Origin: Didymodactylos carnosus
Taxonomy: Eukaryota; Rotifera; Eurotatoria; Philodinida; Philodinidae
DNA length: 54,007 bases
NCBI GenBank assembly: GCA_905250885.1
Contig: CAJNOQ010000346.1
Location: 1 to 54,007, forward strand
Direction: 5' to 3'
The notes under the pieces were generated by a model that was not told where the DNA came from, did no database searches, and worked only from the letters and a program-made list of their open reading frames with translations. The translations under genes and the position numbers were made by a program. This document shows positions 12,136 through 25,086 of the stretch, one piece after another (position 1 is the first letter of the stretch; the number at the start of each line of letters is the position of its first letter).

Positions 12136-13727
12136 TTACACACAATGCGTCCTTTCGCTAGTATACGATATGTGACTTTGACAAGTACCACCTTGTCTTA
12201 TCGACGTCGTTGTATTATTATTAACATTATTACTCATTTTCGAAGTAGTTAACGATGGTTGATTCATAAATAAAGTTGAACTCGAAGGTGATTTAATTGA
12301 TTCATAATAAATTTCATGTGAACGATTTGTCGGTGTAACACCTGGATATGGAGGTGGCTCATAAAAGTCATCTGATGTGGTCAAAGAATATCGATAAGAT
12401 GGTAACACATCGTTACAATTTGCTCTTAGATTACTGTTTGTAACAGATGAAGAATAACGAGGTAATTGTGGTGATGGGTTTTGGAGTAAAATAGATGCAG
12501 GTAAAGCGGTTGATTCCGTTGAACTTGATAAACAACATTGTTTTGTATTTATAAACGAGGAATCACAAGACGATAAATTTAATGACGGTTTCTTACGTAT
12601 TAAATAAATAAATATTGACACAATCGACACAATGAGGAGAATGCCAGCAGCAAGAAGAGCTAAAAGAATTGAAATTGTCAGATTAGTTGTTAGAATTAGG
12701 GTTAAAAATGGAGCACCGCTCGGTAAGAGATTACTGGGTCTTCTTATCATTTTTTTCTTTCGATGGGGAAGGCAGAAAGGTAAAAACGGATCCCACAGAC
12801 CATCAGATGTCATATTTCCTCTATCTAGAATAGTAAGCTAGGAATTTTACACAAGAGAGACTCATTGCCAACTTCATCATTTGATCTCATCGAACATTAC
12901 AGAAGACTTAAAGTAATAGTACTGTGTTCTTCATCCGAACGTCAAATGAGAAGTGATGCCGAATAAAATTGGCCTTAAACATTGTTCATTTAAGTTTTTT
13001 AAGATATTAAAAATAAGAAAAAAACAACAACAAATTCCATAGTTTCTACCAATAAACATAAACTGCATTTTCTTCTGCTATTATCGGAGAATTTCACGAA
13101 AAAACGCCATACCAGTCACACTCTAAGATAAGAAAGATGATCGCATAGAACGATTCATACCAGAATATCTCAGTGCATCAAAATGACTCGACGATGACGA
13201 ATCGGCTATTGCCAATTGTACATCGATTTGAGGTACAGTAATGATGGTTTCTAAAAGTGAAATTGAAACAAATAAAGAAATATGATGACCATTGATAATA
13301 GAAGAAACATACTTCGCTTATGATACTGTTCGCATGCTCGTTTATTTCTGTACGTTAAACATGTTACATATTTAAAGTCACTTTCACATCCGAGTCGACA
13401 ACTGACATTATTCCCTTGAATACAAGTATAAAAGTCCCCTTGGCATTGGCCTAAAAAACGATTCGACGATATTTGTTGTGTCACAACTGTGAGAAAACGA
13501 TAGTATACTTTAACTACAGGGTCAAACACAACACAAATAAAGCTAAAACTGAATCAATTTTTTTCTTATATCGAAAACCGTTACTTATAAAAATTTTCGA
13601 ACTATCACTTTTTATCTTACATTGAATTTCATCCGAGCCATCACTGCATTGGGTTATACCATCACAGACATAATCCCATGAAATATTAAAGCCATTTCGA
13701 CATGAAAACAAACTCATAGTATCAATG
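12136..13727 (-). CDS. LDL-receptor class A single-pass membrane protein, 5' end unresolved
   Basis: Minus-strand exons in coding order: 13727-13621, 13450-13313, 13250-13161 and 12824-12136. Each later junction splits a codon after its first base, and the joined frame is open. Exon 1 encodes most of an LDLa module ending CDGITQCSDGSDEIQC, which holds the acidic Ca2+-binding signature; the final Cys is made across the splice. Exon 2 is Cys-rich (8-9 Cys in 45 residues). Exon 4 carries a basic stretch (HRKKKMIRR), a hydrophobic span of about 35 residues suited to one membrane helix, then a YLIRKK stop-transfer and a ~150-residue Ser/Thr/Asn-rich tail with EPPPYPG, a PPxY motif of the kind bound by WW domains. 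This suggests a type I surface receptor with a ligand-binding ectodomain. Exon 1 enters in phase 2, so at least one 5' exon with the signal peptide is missing; none was found convincingly upstream. Confidence 0.75.
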
Positions 13728-14040
13728 CTAAAATAGTAAAAAATTTGATGATGATAAAAGATGTTCAACATATTGTTCGTTATGTACTCCATAGGTATTG
13801 TGCTCGAACCTTGAAGCTGACAGTTCGTTTAATAATTATGGACAAGATACCTATGTTTCAGTGTCCTGAATCACTCGTCCGATCACTGCATTATGACGCA
13901 CAATACAGTTGGACTCAAGCAATTGAGAAAGAGAACTCTGTGTCAATGTAGCCTTCAGTTCAGAGCTGTAGTTGATGATTAGTAACGACAGGGATGATCA
14001 TGTCAGAAGCTTATCGGCTGATGGGACGATATTCAGCTAT
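13728..14040 (-). other. Region upstream of the LDLa gene, possible decayed exon
   Basis: On the minus strand about 13920-13830 has Cys/Ser/Asp/Glu codons resembling an LDLa core (SDE followed shortly by DSGH), but they fall in two different frames broken by stops. It could be a degraded extra module of the neighbouring gene or chance. No intact 5' exon could be placed. Confidence 0.2.
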
Positions 14041-14600
14041 TGAAGTTGATCTCTATTAAAAATCTTAGGCATTTCTTAAAATTATCTTACTAATATCATG
14101 TAAGATCTTATATTTTAAGATCTTAATTAAGACGATGCTTCTACTTTCATTCACTCTTTTGTTTCGCTCTTACGTATTTAACAAGTAACATCGAAACTTA
14201 ACTGAATTTTACAGTATCATTTTTCTTCATGATTTTGCTGTTCAACAACTTTTAAGAGAGTATACACTGCAAGCCAATGTATATGACTAGACGCCTAAAA
14301 ATAGGCAATTTCTTTTCGTTGTTCAGGTCTATTCGACTGCAATTTTTAAGAATGCAGGACAGCAAACAAGAACTCAGTTCTGTAAAAGAAATTTATCACT
14401 ACTTGAACAAGATATTTAGAAATTCTTAGTACATCAACGAATGTATCTTATTAAAAAAGATAATAAACATTTTATTAAGATCTTGGAAAAAAATCTTTTA
14501 TCAGATCTTAGAATTTTTGGATCCCACCATCTCTGTAAGATTTGTCTAAGGTCTTAAAGTAATGTAAGCAAAATCTTACTGGGATCTTAATAAGATTTGA
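14041..14600. repeat. AAGATCTTA-rich decayed element
   Basis: Many short palindromic words AAGATCTTA or close variants recur between 14065 and 14590. The segment near 14063-14092 (cttaaaattatctta core) matches both arms of the inverted repeat at 21363-21615, so this is likely a decayed relative of that element. Confidence 0.4.
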
Positions 14601-17600
14601 GTAAGTTCACCTTGCTAGGGGTATTTGTTAGCACTCTATACTATTAACGGTAGCCACAAAACAAGATATTCGCTCTTTCTCATCATGTCACTTTATGTGA
14701 ATCACATAAAATCTTTCCATTTTTCTCGTTTTTTTTTTCTGATTCAAACTCCAACAAGAATTTCACATCGAATTAACTATTTCTCTAAATCATCATAATC
14801 AAATTGTACGGAAACTCTTTTTTAATAAAACCGAACTCTTTGTGAATGACAAAACTTATTTGAACACTTCTATACTAACTACTCTTCATTACTCAACCCT
14901 TTGGCGATCTGATCTATAGAGATATGCCAGCAGCTAGTTAGTTTAACATTCGACAAGAGAGAACGAAAAAGAGAGAAATGAGAGATACAAATTTTTATTT
15001 ATAGAATAAGATGAAGAGCCTGTCATCCATATACTTGAAAAAAAAAATATTAAGCTCACGCACATACCAGTGATCGATCAACAACATGTCAAAAAGATAT
15101 ATCGATTGGCGACGTTAAAAAAACAAGTGAATTTCTTTTTCTGTATGAAGGTATAAAAGAAAACACCAGTTAGTAGTAAAAACGCTATTCTAACGTGTAA
15201 AAATTCAAATCATCTTACGTTATTTGTGATTTTATGATAACGATATTTATCGTTAAAACTCTCTTACACACATCCACCTATGATCACACTAAGTAACTTT
15301 TAAGCTTTCAAAAATAAATGATTTTAAAATAATCGACCTATAATTTATACAGAAGAAACATCATTTGTTGATCTTTGCTGAAGTTTGACGATACTAGCAT
15401 ACACTTGATTAAGAGATCTTCTATGCAGTGGGATTTTAGTTTTAAACATTGGTATTAGTTATTATGTAATATAAAAAGTGAATTTCTGGTTATATATCAA
15501 AGAATTTGATGATATCAAGGTAAAATGGGATGCTATTGTTTCTCCTCATACAATCTATCTTATCGAAGTCTACATATGAGCATTCAGTAAAAATACTGTA
15601 TATAATAAACTTACTTTTGATCCTCGAATATTTCTATCCGAAAAGATGAAAAATTGATTAGAATTTTCAGAGACTAGACATAAACATTATTCGCATCTTA
15701 TTGTGTTTACCAAAAATACTATACATATGCATACGTTATAGTTTGAACTGAAGAAATCGAATATCTGAATTACACTGACATATTCTTACCTTATATTTTG
15801 CTGCATTTTTGTTTTAACAATAAAACCGTTCTTGTCGTATAATTAGTCGATTACCTTTTGCGCATTAGTTAAAATTTGAAAGAGAAACGAAATATTTTTA
15901 TTAAAAAAAAAAAGAAGAAATCTATTAGAGTCAATTGCTTAAAATTAATTGTTTTGTTTCATTGTATTCTGATGTACAATGTTCAATGAAAAAGAAAGCA
16001 TTCTCACTCTTCATCTTTGTACGATATTCGTTCGTACACTAAAGAGAAGAAAAAGAAAGTGTGTTGAAAATATTCGTATATACATATGAATAAGAATAAA
16101 GAAAAAATAACGTTACCATAAGATACGAACGTTAACTGTTTATATCTCGGACCAACTTAAAAGAGAAAAAGAAGATATGTTCATACTTTTGTACGAACTA
16201 TTTTTTGCCCGCATCATTATATATGTATATGTATTCTCACTTTCTTTTTGAACTAAAGGCGATATACACTCACATTTGATGTGTGTTTACGATTTGATTT
16301 CATAATAATGAAACAAATACTCCAAAAACGAGTATCATATATAGACAGAAAAAAACTCTTGTACCTCATATTCAGTTTGTTTGTATGCTTCTCATCAGTA
16401 ACTATAATTGAACAAGAAGAATTTTATTGCTTTCAAAAAACAATTCATCCAAGTTTGTTTTTTCTTACTATAGAAAAGAAGAGAAAAAGTCATAGAAAGT
16501 AGAAAAGAGTATTGAAGTTTTTTTTTATATCTGATTGAAATGTAAAAAGATTATTCAAGAAAAAAAAAAATTTTTTTCATTTGAAGTCGATATAGATTTT
16601 GGTTCAAAATTTTGCAATTTGAGAGGATATTATTATTATTATTTTTTGACTTGTTAGTAATAAATGGTATTCTAAAATGTAAAGTAGTGTGTTCATTTCC
16701 TTCTTTTCTCTCTACTTTTGAAACAATCGAATACACTTGATTCCTATCATTCCTCTATTATCAAAATTGTCCTACATACCCATTATATAAATATGAAGTA
16801 AATTATTGTCAAGAAATCAGTCTCTTTCCCTAGAGATTTATGTCATTCAAATATTGTTAATAAACAAACATTTATCCAATATACAAAGAAGAATACAGTT
16901 TTTAATTAGTTGATAGAAATGTGTTCAGTTTCTCATTGATTTTTTTTCTTTTCACTCCTGTTTAGAGACTTGTATCGAGAAATGGTAGTAAAATCAATCA
17001 AATAAACGTTTTATATACAAAAGACTATCACATTATATAGTAGCAGTCATATCCTATTACTTTTGATGATTTAAAAAAATCCAAACAGTTCTTTTTCTCT
17101 TTCTCTCGTTCAATTTATTTTTTATTTGTTAGTGATGATCATATTTCTAATCTTTTAAATGGGAAAAAGAAAACGAGAATTTGTAACAAATATGTTCGGC
17201 TTAAAATAACACGTTTATGTTTAATGAGACCAAGAGCTAAGATGACTATACATACTTTTATCACCTGTATCGTAAGCAAATGATAGTAATTAAACGGAGA
17301 TTTGATATTTTTTAAGTAATTTTTGGAATGAATTGTTGTTCTAAATCATTTCCTTCTCACATCCGATTTTATACGAGAATTCTTCTCGAATAAGCAAACA
17401 TTAGTATAAAAGAATTCTATAGTGTATATGCATATATCTAAATATATGAACATAAGAATATCGTTGTCTAACGGATAAAAAAAAGCGGATAAAAAAAAAA
17501 AGAATCGGGATCCATGAAGTTGTTAGCTAATGAAGAAAAAAAAAAAAAAGAAGCCGAAGAAAATTTTTGTATAATAATGACAGAGACACACGTCGGTATT

Positions 17601-19440
17601 ACGAATTAAACATGTCATCATCAACAGAAGGAAACGAATAGAAAAAAATCCAGAGAATAAAAGAGCTAAATAGTGTTTATGTAGAGAACATGTATAAAAC
17701 ATTTTTTTATGTTTCTGACATTTAGTTTTAGAACTGCTGATGTGGAAAGAACAATAAAGAAGTCTCTCTTCTTCTTCTTTTTTTCTCTCTCGCAGAATGT
17801 TTTATGATAATAAATCTTTTTATCTATTCATTTTCTCTATGAAGATGGCTAGATGTATTACATTCATGAACACATTGATTGCTGTTAAACAACATTTTAA
17901 CTGTCGAGAAGAGAAAAACCCATCAAGATGTTTAATTTATTCGCCATGCATATATATATATCAATAGCAAGAAGAAGAAAAAAAACTGTCACACAAAATC
18001 GAAACTAATCGTTATAAAAGTGCTGCTAAATACAGATATAATAGTTTATGTTCTGTGTGCAAATGCGTTTACTCTAATGGAAAATATTTATGATCAAGGA
18101 TCAATTTAACAAGAACAGATAAAAAAATACCTGGGAAAGCAGATGGCTTATAAGTATATAGTTCTAGCATTTATTTCATGAAAAATTAAACGAATCAAGC
18201 ACACACACACACACTGCAGAAAAAAATTGACTTTTTTTTTAAATATAACATTGTTCGTTGTCAATTTAATATAATTGAAAAGCAAGTATAAACTTCAAAT
18301 AAGTTTTTACCATCTTCTTTATCAACTAATTATGTTCCTTTCCTATTTCTTCAACTTCAGCACTATAAAACACTTATTACTTGGTGTTTTAATCCGGAAA
18401 TCTTATTCATTCTAATAATCATTGTCACATATCATTAAAACTGTTGTTTTTTTAAATTCAGTTATATTCTTTCATTTTTTTTAGAAGAAAAGAAAATTAA
18501 TAAAACATATGAGAATAAAATATTATTAATGAAATTGTCATTTGCGTGTGTAATGTTCGACTGTTGCTCTTTTTTTTATTGAATTAGATGAAGTATATAT
18601 CTTTAGACACTTCTTACTCAATAGATAAAGTGTCTTCTTTTCAAAGTGAGAATTTGAAATGGGAATTAAATGAAAAAGAAAAATGTTTTTATTCAGTTCT
18701 TTGCTTGAAAAAACTCTCTATATTCCTATTTTAGATACATACTAAACTCAAATGTCAGTAATTTATATCTCATCTTGAATTTAATCCGGCGGTATTTTTC
18801 GCTGCATTGTACACACAAAAGTATCTATCTGTCCAACTGTGTCTTGTAATAGTTGTCAATCGTAAGAATTGCTGTGAAAGAAAAAATTATTTTTATTTGA
18901 TTATAATAATGTGATCGAGATTATTAATACACTCATTTATCCATAAAAATTTATACAAAAAAAAGAGAGAAATGTGTGTTCTTCTTTGCAATCAACGGTA
19001 TAAAATGATGAGCAATGTCTATCAATAACAAAGGAAAATATATCACATTGTATATATATACATCAAAAGCAACTGTTCCCTTCCCTGTTTCTTATTCATC
19101 ATATTTGAGGCCGAGAGATAACTCAGATTATATGACCTTTTTCTATATAGAATATACTTCTCATTTGGTGAAACATGAACAAGATACAATTGATCATGAT
19201 AACGAAAACTGTTCAAAAGTTCAATTAATTATACTACATTGTAAAAAAAGGTATCCTCGTAGTTATCGTATTCTTTTGTGATGAAGCAAGCATATTGCAC
19301 GACATTGAATATGCCCTGTACATATCCAATTTCTCTTAGCTCATTTCTGAGGAAATATAAGCAAAAAACATATAATGTTTATTCTTTCTTTGGATTAACT
19401 CTAAGAAAATATTTACAATGACAACCCACTAAGTACTATA
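14601..19440. other. Long AT-rich non-coding stretch with polypurine runs
   Basis: Nearly 5 kb with no supportable gene. It is dominated by A and T homopolymers and by AGAAAAAGAAA-like polypurine and TTTCTTTTTCTC-like polypyrimidine tracts, densest at about 15890-18000. A short (CA)n run lies at about 18200-18214. Open frames such as 19015-19281 (+) show no family resemblance. Confidence 0.6.
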
Positions 19441-20297
19441 TGAGGCACTGCACGATAGAAACGGACTTTTTCAGCATAGCGTGCTTAATGAACTGTCACA
19501 GATTTTTTTCAAATTATCAGAGCAGGTAGAGAAATGTGTCCTGAACATTTTTGTCTCTTGACGTTTTTTCCAAAATGCTTTCCCTTGCCGCTAGAGCGCT
19601 TGCAAAAAACGTCGTAAAATACGGAAAAAAAGCGATTTTCCAGTCGAAAATTTTGCTTATGCTATAACTCCGTCAAATCAAATACTAGTGAGCTTAAATT
19701 TTTACCAGGGCTGTCTTGCTATGAGTACTACCTAAGATAAAAATTTGAACTTGTTTGAGTTAAGCGTTCTCCAGAAATAGTTTATTCTTTAGACATAGAC
19801 AAAACGTCATCAACCATTTTGCAAAGAGGTTTGGCAACCGAAGATGGTCCGTTTGAAGGGTTCTCTACGGTTTCGTGAAGTAGGCCCAGAGTACAACCAT
19901 GAACCGTCGTCGAACTTTCGGGGAAATGATGGAAAACATTCGGAAGCCTCTTGTCAAAAACGTCCACATCACCTCGGAAAAACCTGAAAATTTTTCTTTT
20001 AGAATCCGTTGAATTATACACCATTCGACGCAGCCAAATCATTTTCGACCAACTTTTAAAATTATATAATTCTAAAAGTTGGTTAAAAAAAAATTGCATC
20101 CACAGAGTGAAAAAAAGGGTATATTTCAAAACAAAGTTCATATTCGAAATGCGCATAAAATTCTCTTTCTAGTCCATGTCTTTTTGTTTTCCGAAAAGTT
20201 TGCAAAGGCGAAATATCGTCTATCCAAAAAAAAGAATGATGTAGGGATATTAATCCAACATCCCTCAAACTATAAGAAAAGGCTTAAGTCTGATAGC
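19441..20297. other. Non-coding region with transposon-like debris
   Basis: No gene. A short hairpin at about 20050-20088 (ACCAACTTTTAAAATTATA with its inverse) and a word AATTATAC(A/G)CCATTCGA shared with 29866-29880 inside RdRP intron 10 point to dispersed repeat remnants. Confidence 0.4.
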
Positions 20298-20712
20298 CAA
20301 ATACGTAAGGGGGGAAAAGCGCACTCCGCGGAGTAAACCGCACTCCATCGCACTCCGGCGCTCCGTACAATGCTCCGGAGTGGCGAAGTGCGTCGTTTTC
20401 TTTTAAAATAAAATAGTGATATTTCTCTCACTATTCTTCCCCCAAAACGGAACAATCCGATTCCCGAAACAGAACAGTTATGTTCCCAGAACAGAACAAT
20501 CCGGTACCTTGGGGAGATTTTCCAGATAAAGGGACAATTGTGTTCTGTTTCGTGAATTCTTTTCTCACAGACAGAACGTCTTTGTTCTGCTTGTAGGAAC
20601 AGAGATTTCTGGGACAGTTCAATTCAATAAAATTTCTTAAGCCCGCGGTACTCCGAGCCACTCCGGCACTCCACCGAGTGGCGGAGTGCGCTTTTTGCCC
20701 CATGCAAATACG
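20298..20712. mobile_element. hAT-like MITE with 8-bp target duplication
   Basis: A 399-bp element at 20306-20704 is flanked by the exact 8-bp direct repeat CAAATACG (20298-20305 and 20705-20712). Its ends are 24-nt terminal inverted repeats matching at about 20 of 24 positions (left TAAGGGGGGAAAAGCGCACT, right end inverted CATGGGGCAAAAAGCGCACT). Both subterminal regions carry clustered CACTCCG/CGGAGTG words in both orientations and are strikingly GC-richer than the surroundings. An 8-bp duplication plus subterminal repeats is the hAT pattern. There is no transposase frame, so it is non-autonomous. Confidence 0.85.
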
Positions 20713-22399
20713 GCTGCCTCACCAAATTTTTAATATTTTATCTCAACTTTTTCAAGATATCTCTGGAAATCCCATTTCTGGATATGATTCCTAACTGCTC
20801 TTTTCACATCGAGGTCTCAAGGATAGTTCGTCTCAAGCTTTTTCAAGCCCAAACCCAAAGAAGTAGAAGCCTTGGTACTTCGGGAAAAACCTAAATTCCG
20901 GCCAAATCACTGATTTTCAACATCTCGCTTACATCTCATGTTGAAGAGAACACTTTTCTGTATTTGCTGATGGAAAAATACCAATGGTTTGCTGTTTTAA
21001 ACTTTCGACTTATGCTTATGAAGTTTATGAAGTTTTCCAACGATCCATTCAAAAACTCGTTTTTTAAAAGCTATCCGAAAAACGTTTCGCTTGCAAAACG
21101 GTGCTCCTCTTTCGATTGGTGAAAGCGACGTCCCTTTAGCTCTTTCTATTTTCGGGTTATTTAAAAAACATCCATATATCATTTTTTTTTGTGAATAGAC
21201 AATAGTGGTTACCATTTTTACGAGAGAGCCAGTACGAACAAAGTCTGGGAGGAAAAGCAGAACATGAAATTCAACTACGTTTTTAATGTTATTCATATAG
21301 ATGTCTGAGAGTGAAGTAAAAGGATGAATAAAAGTAGGATCAGCAAATCTTATGCAGATCTTAAACAAGATAATTTTAAAAAGTGGCTAAGATTCTTACT
21401 AGGGTAGTATAACATGAACATGCTATCTCTTTTTATTCAGCCTTACCATTCATAATATATAAAGATTAAGAGTCTGATAGAAGTTAGACATCCGAAACAA
21501 AACGTGATGCGTTAAGTTGCGTGTTGATCAAACATAAAATTAATTGGAATCTCGGTTTGAAGCAAAAAAATACAGTAAAGCATCTTAGTCACTTCTTAAA
21601 ATTATCTTGTTCCTAGTTGTCCTAGTCCTGTCCTTAGTCAGTATCTGCCAGCTGCGAGATGCTTCCGACAGCAGGGACGGCCTTTGGACTGATGGAGTGA
21701 ATTTCAGTGTCAATCAACCGGTCTAAATAAGCGCCTCCATATTGTAGATAGTGATTAGTTTTTCGAAGGTCTGTGCAGCAAAAAATATCTACGTGAAGTA
21801 ATACAAATAGCCGCAAGATTTATGAGTCGAGTAGGGTAAAATCAGTATATTTTCGAATGAAACTAAATGTTTCGAGGTTCACGAGATATTATTTTGAATT
21901 TCGGATAAAAAATCTTTTGCTCTTCAAAGATTATCCGATTTTGACGTTTATATCCATATAGTCTAACATGAGTCCCCCTCCCGTGTCAGAAACCTACCTC
22001 AGCTCAGCTAGGACTGATCTGAATCAAACTTTCAAGAAATGTTGATCATGTCAGAGTGTGGAGACAAAATTTTTGTAGCGCCACTTGCAACTGTTCGTGG
22101 GAGAGCGTCACAACAAGGACCAAAAACAGGCGTCTATCCCAAGTAAGCATTCTTACTCCAGGTAAAGATAGAGGGCTCGATCTGTTTTTGTTTTGCAGTA
22201 AACACCTACGGCTAGGAGTGAACAGAGGCCGACTTTTCAATTTCTCATTTACTGATTTCTGTTGCTTAATAGTACCTTAAAGTCCAGACAAACCCTGAAA
22301 GTTTTTTTTTACAAATAGCCATTTCTATACCAAAATGGAAGCATAATCTAAAAATCGGACTCTATACAGTCCTAGCTATACATATTATCTACAACTACT
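20713..22399. other. Intergenic, no gene seen
   Basis: Apart from the small inverted repeat listed separately, no coding signal was recognised. Open frames at 20997-21368 (-) and 22046-22280 (both strands) lack any family signature. Confidence 0.5.
21363..21615. mobile_element. Small inverted-repeat element (MITE-like)
   Basis: Arms of about 35 bp at 21363-21400 and 21579-21615 are inverted copies sharing the core AACAAGATAATTTTAA and a nearby (G/A)(A/T)CTAAGAT. About 180 bp lies between them. The same core recurs near 14063. No target duplication was identified. Confidence 0.55.
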
Positions 22400-23620
22400 T
22401 TTCATCGCTTCCGAAATATTCACAGTAAAGATGAACCTACCAAGCTTGAATCTCTGTAAAAAGGATGTTTTCAGGAGTCGGATTAAAGTCGATCGTATAT
22501 ATTTTACTCTCTTTATGGCGACCGAAGAAAACATTTGTTGCCAACTTGCAATAGTTCTGTCGTCGATCAGAAAATAACCCGATTGATGTTATTAACCTAT
22601 TCATTTGTTACTTTTCCCTTATATTAACTACAGTAACTTCCGACACTGAGATAATGGATTTATCCGCTTCAATGCCGGAGGTTACATGTTCTTCTTTGTA
22701 ACCTTGATAAATAAATAAAGCTTAAACCAACCCGATTCAATCTCTGCCAACTGTGCGTCTAATAATAAGTATATCATAGTAATTCGTTTTAGAAAACAAG
22801 AAAAAAATGCTCTTTTCTCCATATCAACCGTGTGTGGTATAATTGCACAATCTCAACTTATTTTCAACATAAATGAAAGAAAAAGAACGGGGAAGAAACG
22901 GAGGTCCGAAGTGTTCGGGTTATCAATCATGATTTCAAAAAATACCTAACTCTTTCCGGACACACAATACGACCTCCTCTGCTTTTTGTCGTTTTATTCT
23001 GAAAATAAAGTACTACGAAACGTATTGAACTATTAAATGAACAACAGTTCTTTCCCAGTCTTCTTTACTTTTCCTCGTTTCGGAAATATTCGCAATAAAG
23101 ATGAACCTACGATAACTCGGTTTGTTTGTTGTAAGAAGTAGTTAACACAAACTAATAATTAATTGTTGGTTTTAATAATTAATAATTCATTTTAGAAAAC
23201 AAGAAAAAAATCATCTTTTCTCCATATCAACCATATGTGTGCGTGATATTATTACACCATCTCAACTTCATTTCAACATAAATGAAAGAAAAAGAATTGA
23301 GAAGAAATAGAGGTCCGAAGTGTTCGGCTTATCTAATATTCCATGAACAAGAAAATACCTAACTCTTTCCGGACACACAATACGACCTCACCTGCTTTTT
23401 GTCGTTCTATTCTGAAAATAAAGTACTATGAAACGTATTGAACTATTAAATGAACAACAGTTCTTTCCCAGTCTTCTTTACTTTTCCTCGTTTCGGAAAT
23501 ATTCGCAATAAAGATAAACCTACCAAGCTCGAATCTCTGTAAAAGGGATGTTTTCGGGAGTCGGATTAAAGTCGACCTTATATATTTCACTCTCTTGGCG
23601 ATCGAAGAAAGCATTTTTGG
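22400..23620. repeat. Direct repeat array of ~320-bp and ~105-bp blocks
   Basis: A block of about 320 bp occurs at 22791-23110 and again at 23196-23521 in the same orientation, with words such as GGTCCGAAGTGTTCGG and TTTCCGGACACACAATACGA in both. A ~105-bp block follows it at 23519-23620 and is also present at 22437-22542, there preceded by the tail of the 320-bp block. The region therefore looks like a partly eroded tandem array. No coding frame spans the unit. Confidence 0.85.
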
Positions 23621-25086
23621 AAACTTGTAACTGAATTACAAGAGTTTAACTTTGGCAAATTTTGAAGATGGCGGAATCCACCTTTTTTCAGGTCTTTTCG
23701 TAAAATTCCAGTATCTCAGCCACGATACAACTTTTTGGTTTTCACTAAAATTCTTCAAATCGATATTTTGGACGAAAATCGGCATTTGTGACCTGTGGGG
23801 GTGTGGTTGGGCTTAAATAGTCCGGTGTGGTCTGAAACGGTTACATTATATAAATTACATCCGTTTTAAAACGTAAGAAGTGAAAACAAAAATACTAGGT
23901 TTGTCGAGTGTTTCTGCTTTAATCAAAAGCAAACACTCTAAACGTGGCAAGCGGAAAGAATAACTAAATAGAAAACAACGACAAAGAAGAAAGACAAGAA
24001 AATCGCTATTTGTCGCAATTCTATTTGCGTAAAGATTTTTAACAGTACATTTATGCGATAAAAATTGGAGAGGCGTTCCATTTTTTGATATACGTCGTAT
24101 CTTTTGCAATTTTCACATTTGTTTCTGTCCAATAGGTTTATAGAGATGATGCGTCAGAGAGCACGTGGATATTTGTTTTGACTTCAACCGATTTTTGTTC
24201 CTTCACACACATTTACGATAGTCGACATCACAACATAATACAATAGAACAAGGGTTTATTAGTATAAAAAATAATAAGAAAAAAGTACGAAACATCAAGT
24301 ATTTTGGATATTCAAATCGAAGTATTATGTCTACGTCCGTCTAGTAGGTCTTTAGAGAAAGTATTGGAGAATGTAAGAATTTTTAAACTGCTAATTGTTT
24401 TTTATTTTATTCTGATCCTGTTCTGTCTTTCGAACCACAATATGATTCAAAATGAATTTTATGAAATGAGTCAGGCGTAGTTTTCACTGTCATATCGTGA
24501 GAGTCATGGATACTTTGAAAAGGAAAAAACTATCCATCACATGTCGTTAGAGCAACTATCTTTCGTTGCGTTATGAACTATCGAAGGTATCCGTCAAAAA
24601 ATAATGAACAACAACTTTTTCGGCTAGATACTGCCAACTGTTCTTTGAGAACTACACTAGAATGTTATGTTGTACAACAGTGGTGTGAAGTTTTTCCTTC
24701 GCACTATTGCGACTTAACGTCGTACAGCATTGTATTGTGTTTAGTTTTAAGTTTAAGAAGAGGTCTTTATTTATGTTATTGGCAAACAGGCCATATGCAG
24801 AGAACAGAATTTCTATATTTCGTAGATCTTTTCAGCACAAATTCGCAACGAACTTGGTCATAGTTCGTTGCTTGAGTGTAGTAAAAGCAAGACATATCAG
24901 CAGATGAATGAGCTGCTTTCTAAGACATTATTTCATTTGCTGAATGTGCCGAGAAGAATCACAAGAAAATAACGGATGACTGTTTATGGCACTTGAGAGT
25001 AATAGTTATGAAACACTGAAATTCAGATAGCAATGGAGTGTTCCACTTCTAAAGTAGTACATGAATTTTAAAGTACTTCCGGTTTC
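23621..25086. other. Region upstream of the RdRP gene
   Basis: No firm gene. About 24573-24900 has overlapping open frames of 66-96 residues and splice-like ends, and could hold an untranslated or extra 5' exon of the RdRP gene, but no RdRP motif is visible there. The G-rich word at 23790-23830 looks superficially like rotifer telomeric repeat and is discussed under rejected items. Confidence 0.4.

Noticed and set aside
13830-13920. Second LDLa module upstream of the membrane-protein gene
   Set aside because: The suggestive residues are split between two frames with stops, and no splice sites frame them; kept only as a low-confidence note.
23790-23830. TGTGGG-like telomeric repeat (the bdelloid telomere word)
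   Set aside because: Only one or two imperfect G-rich words in otherwise unique sequence, with no tandem array.
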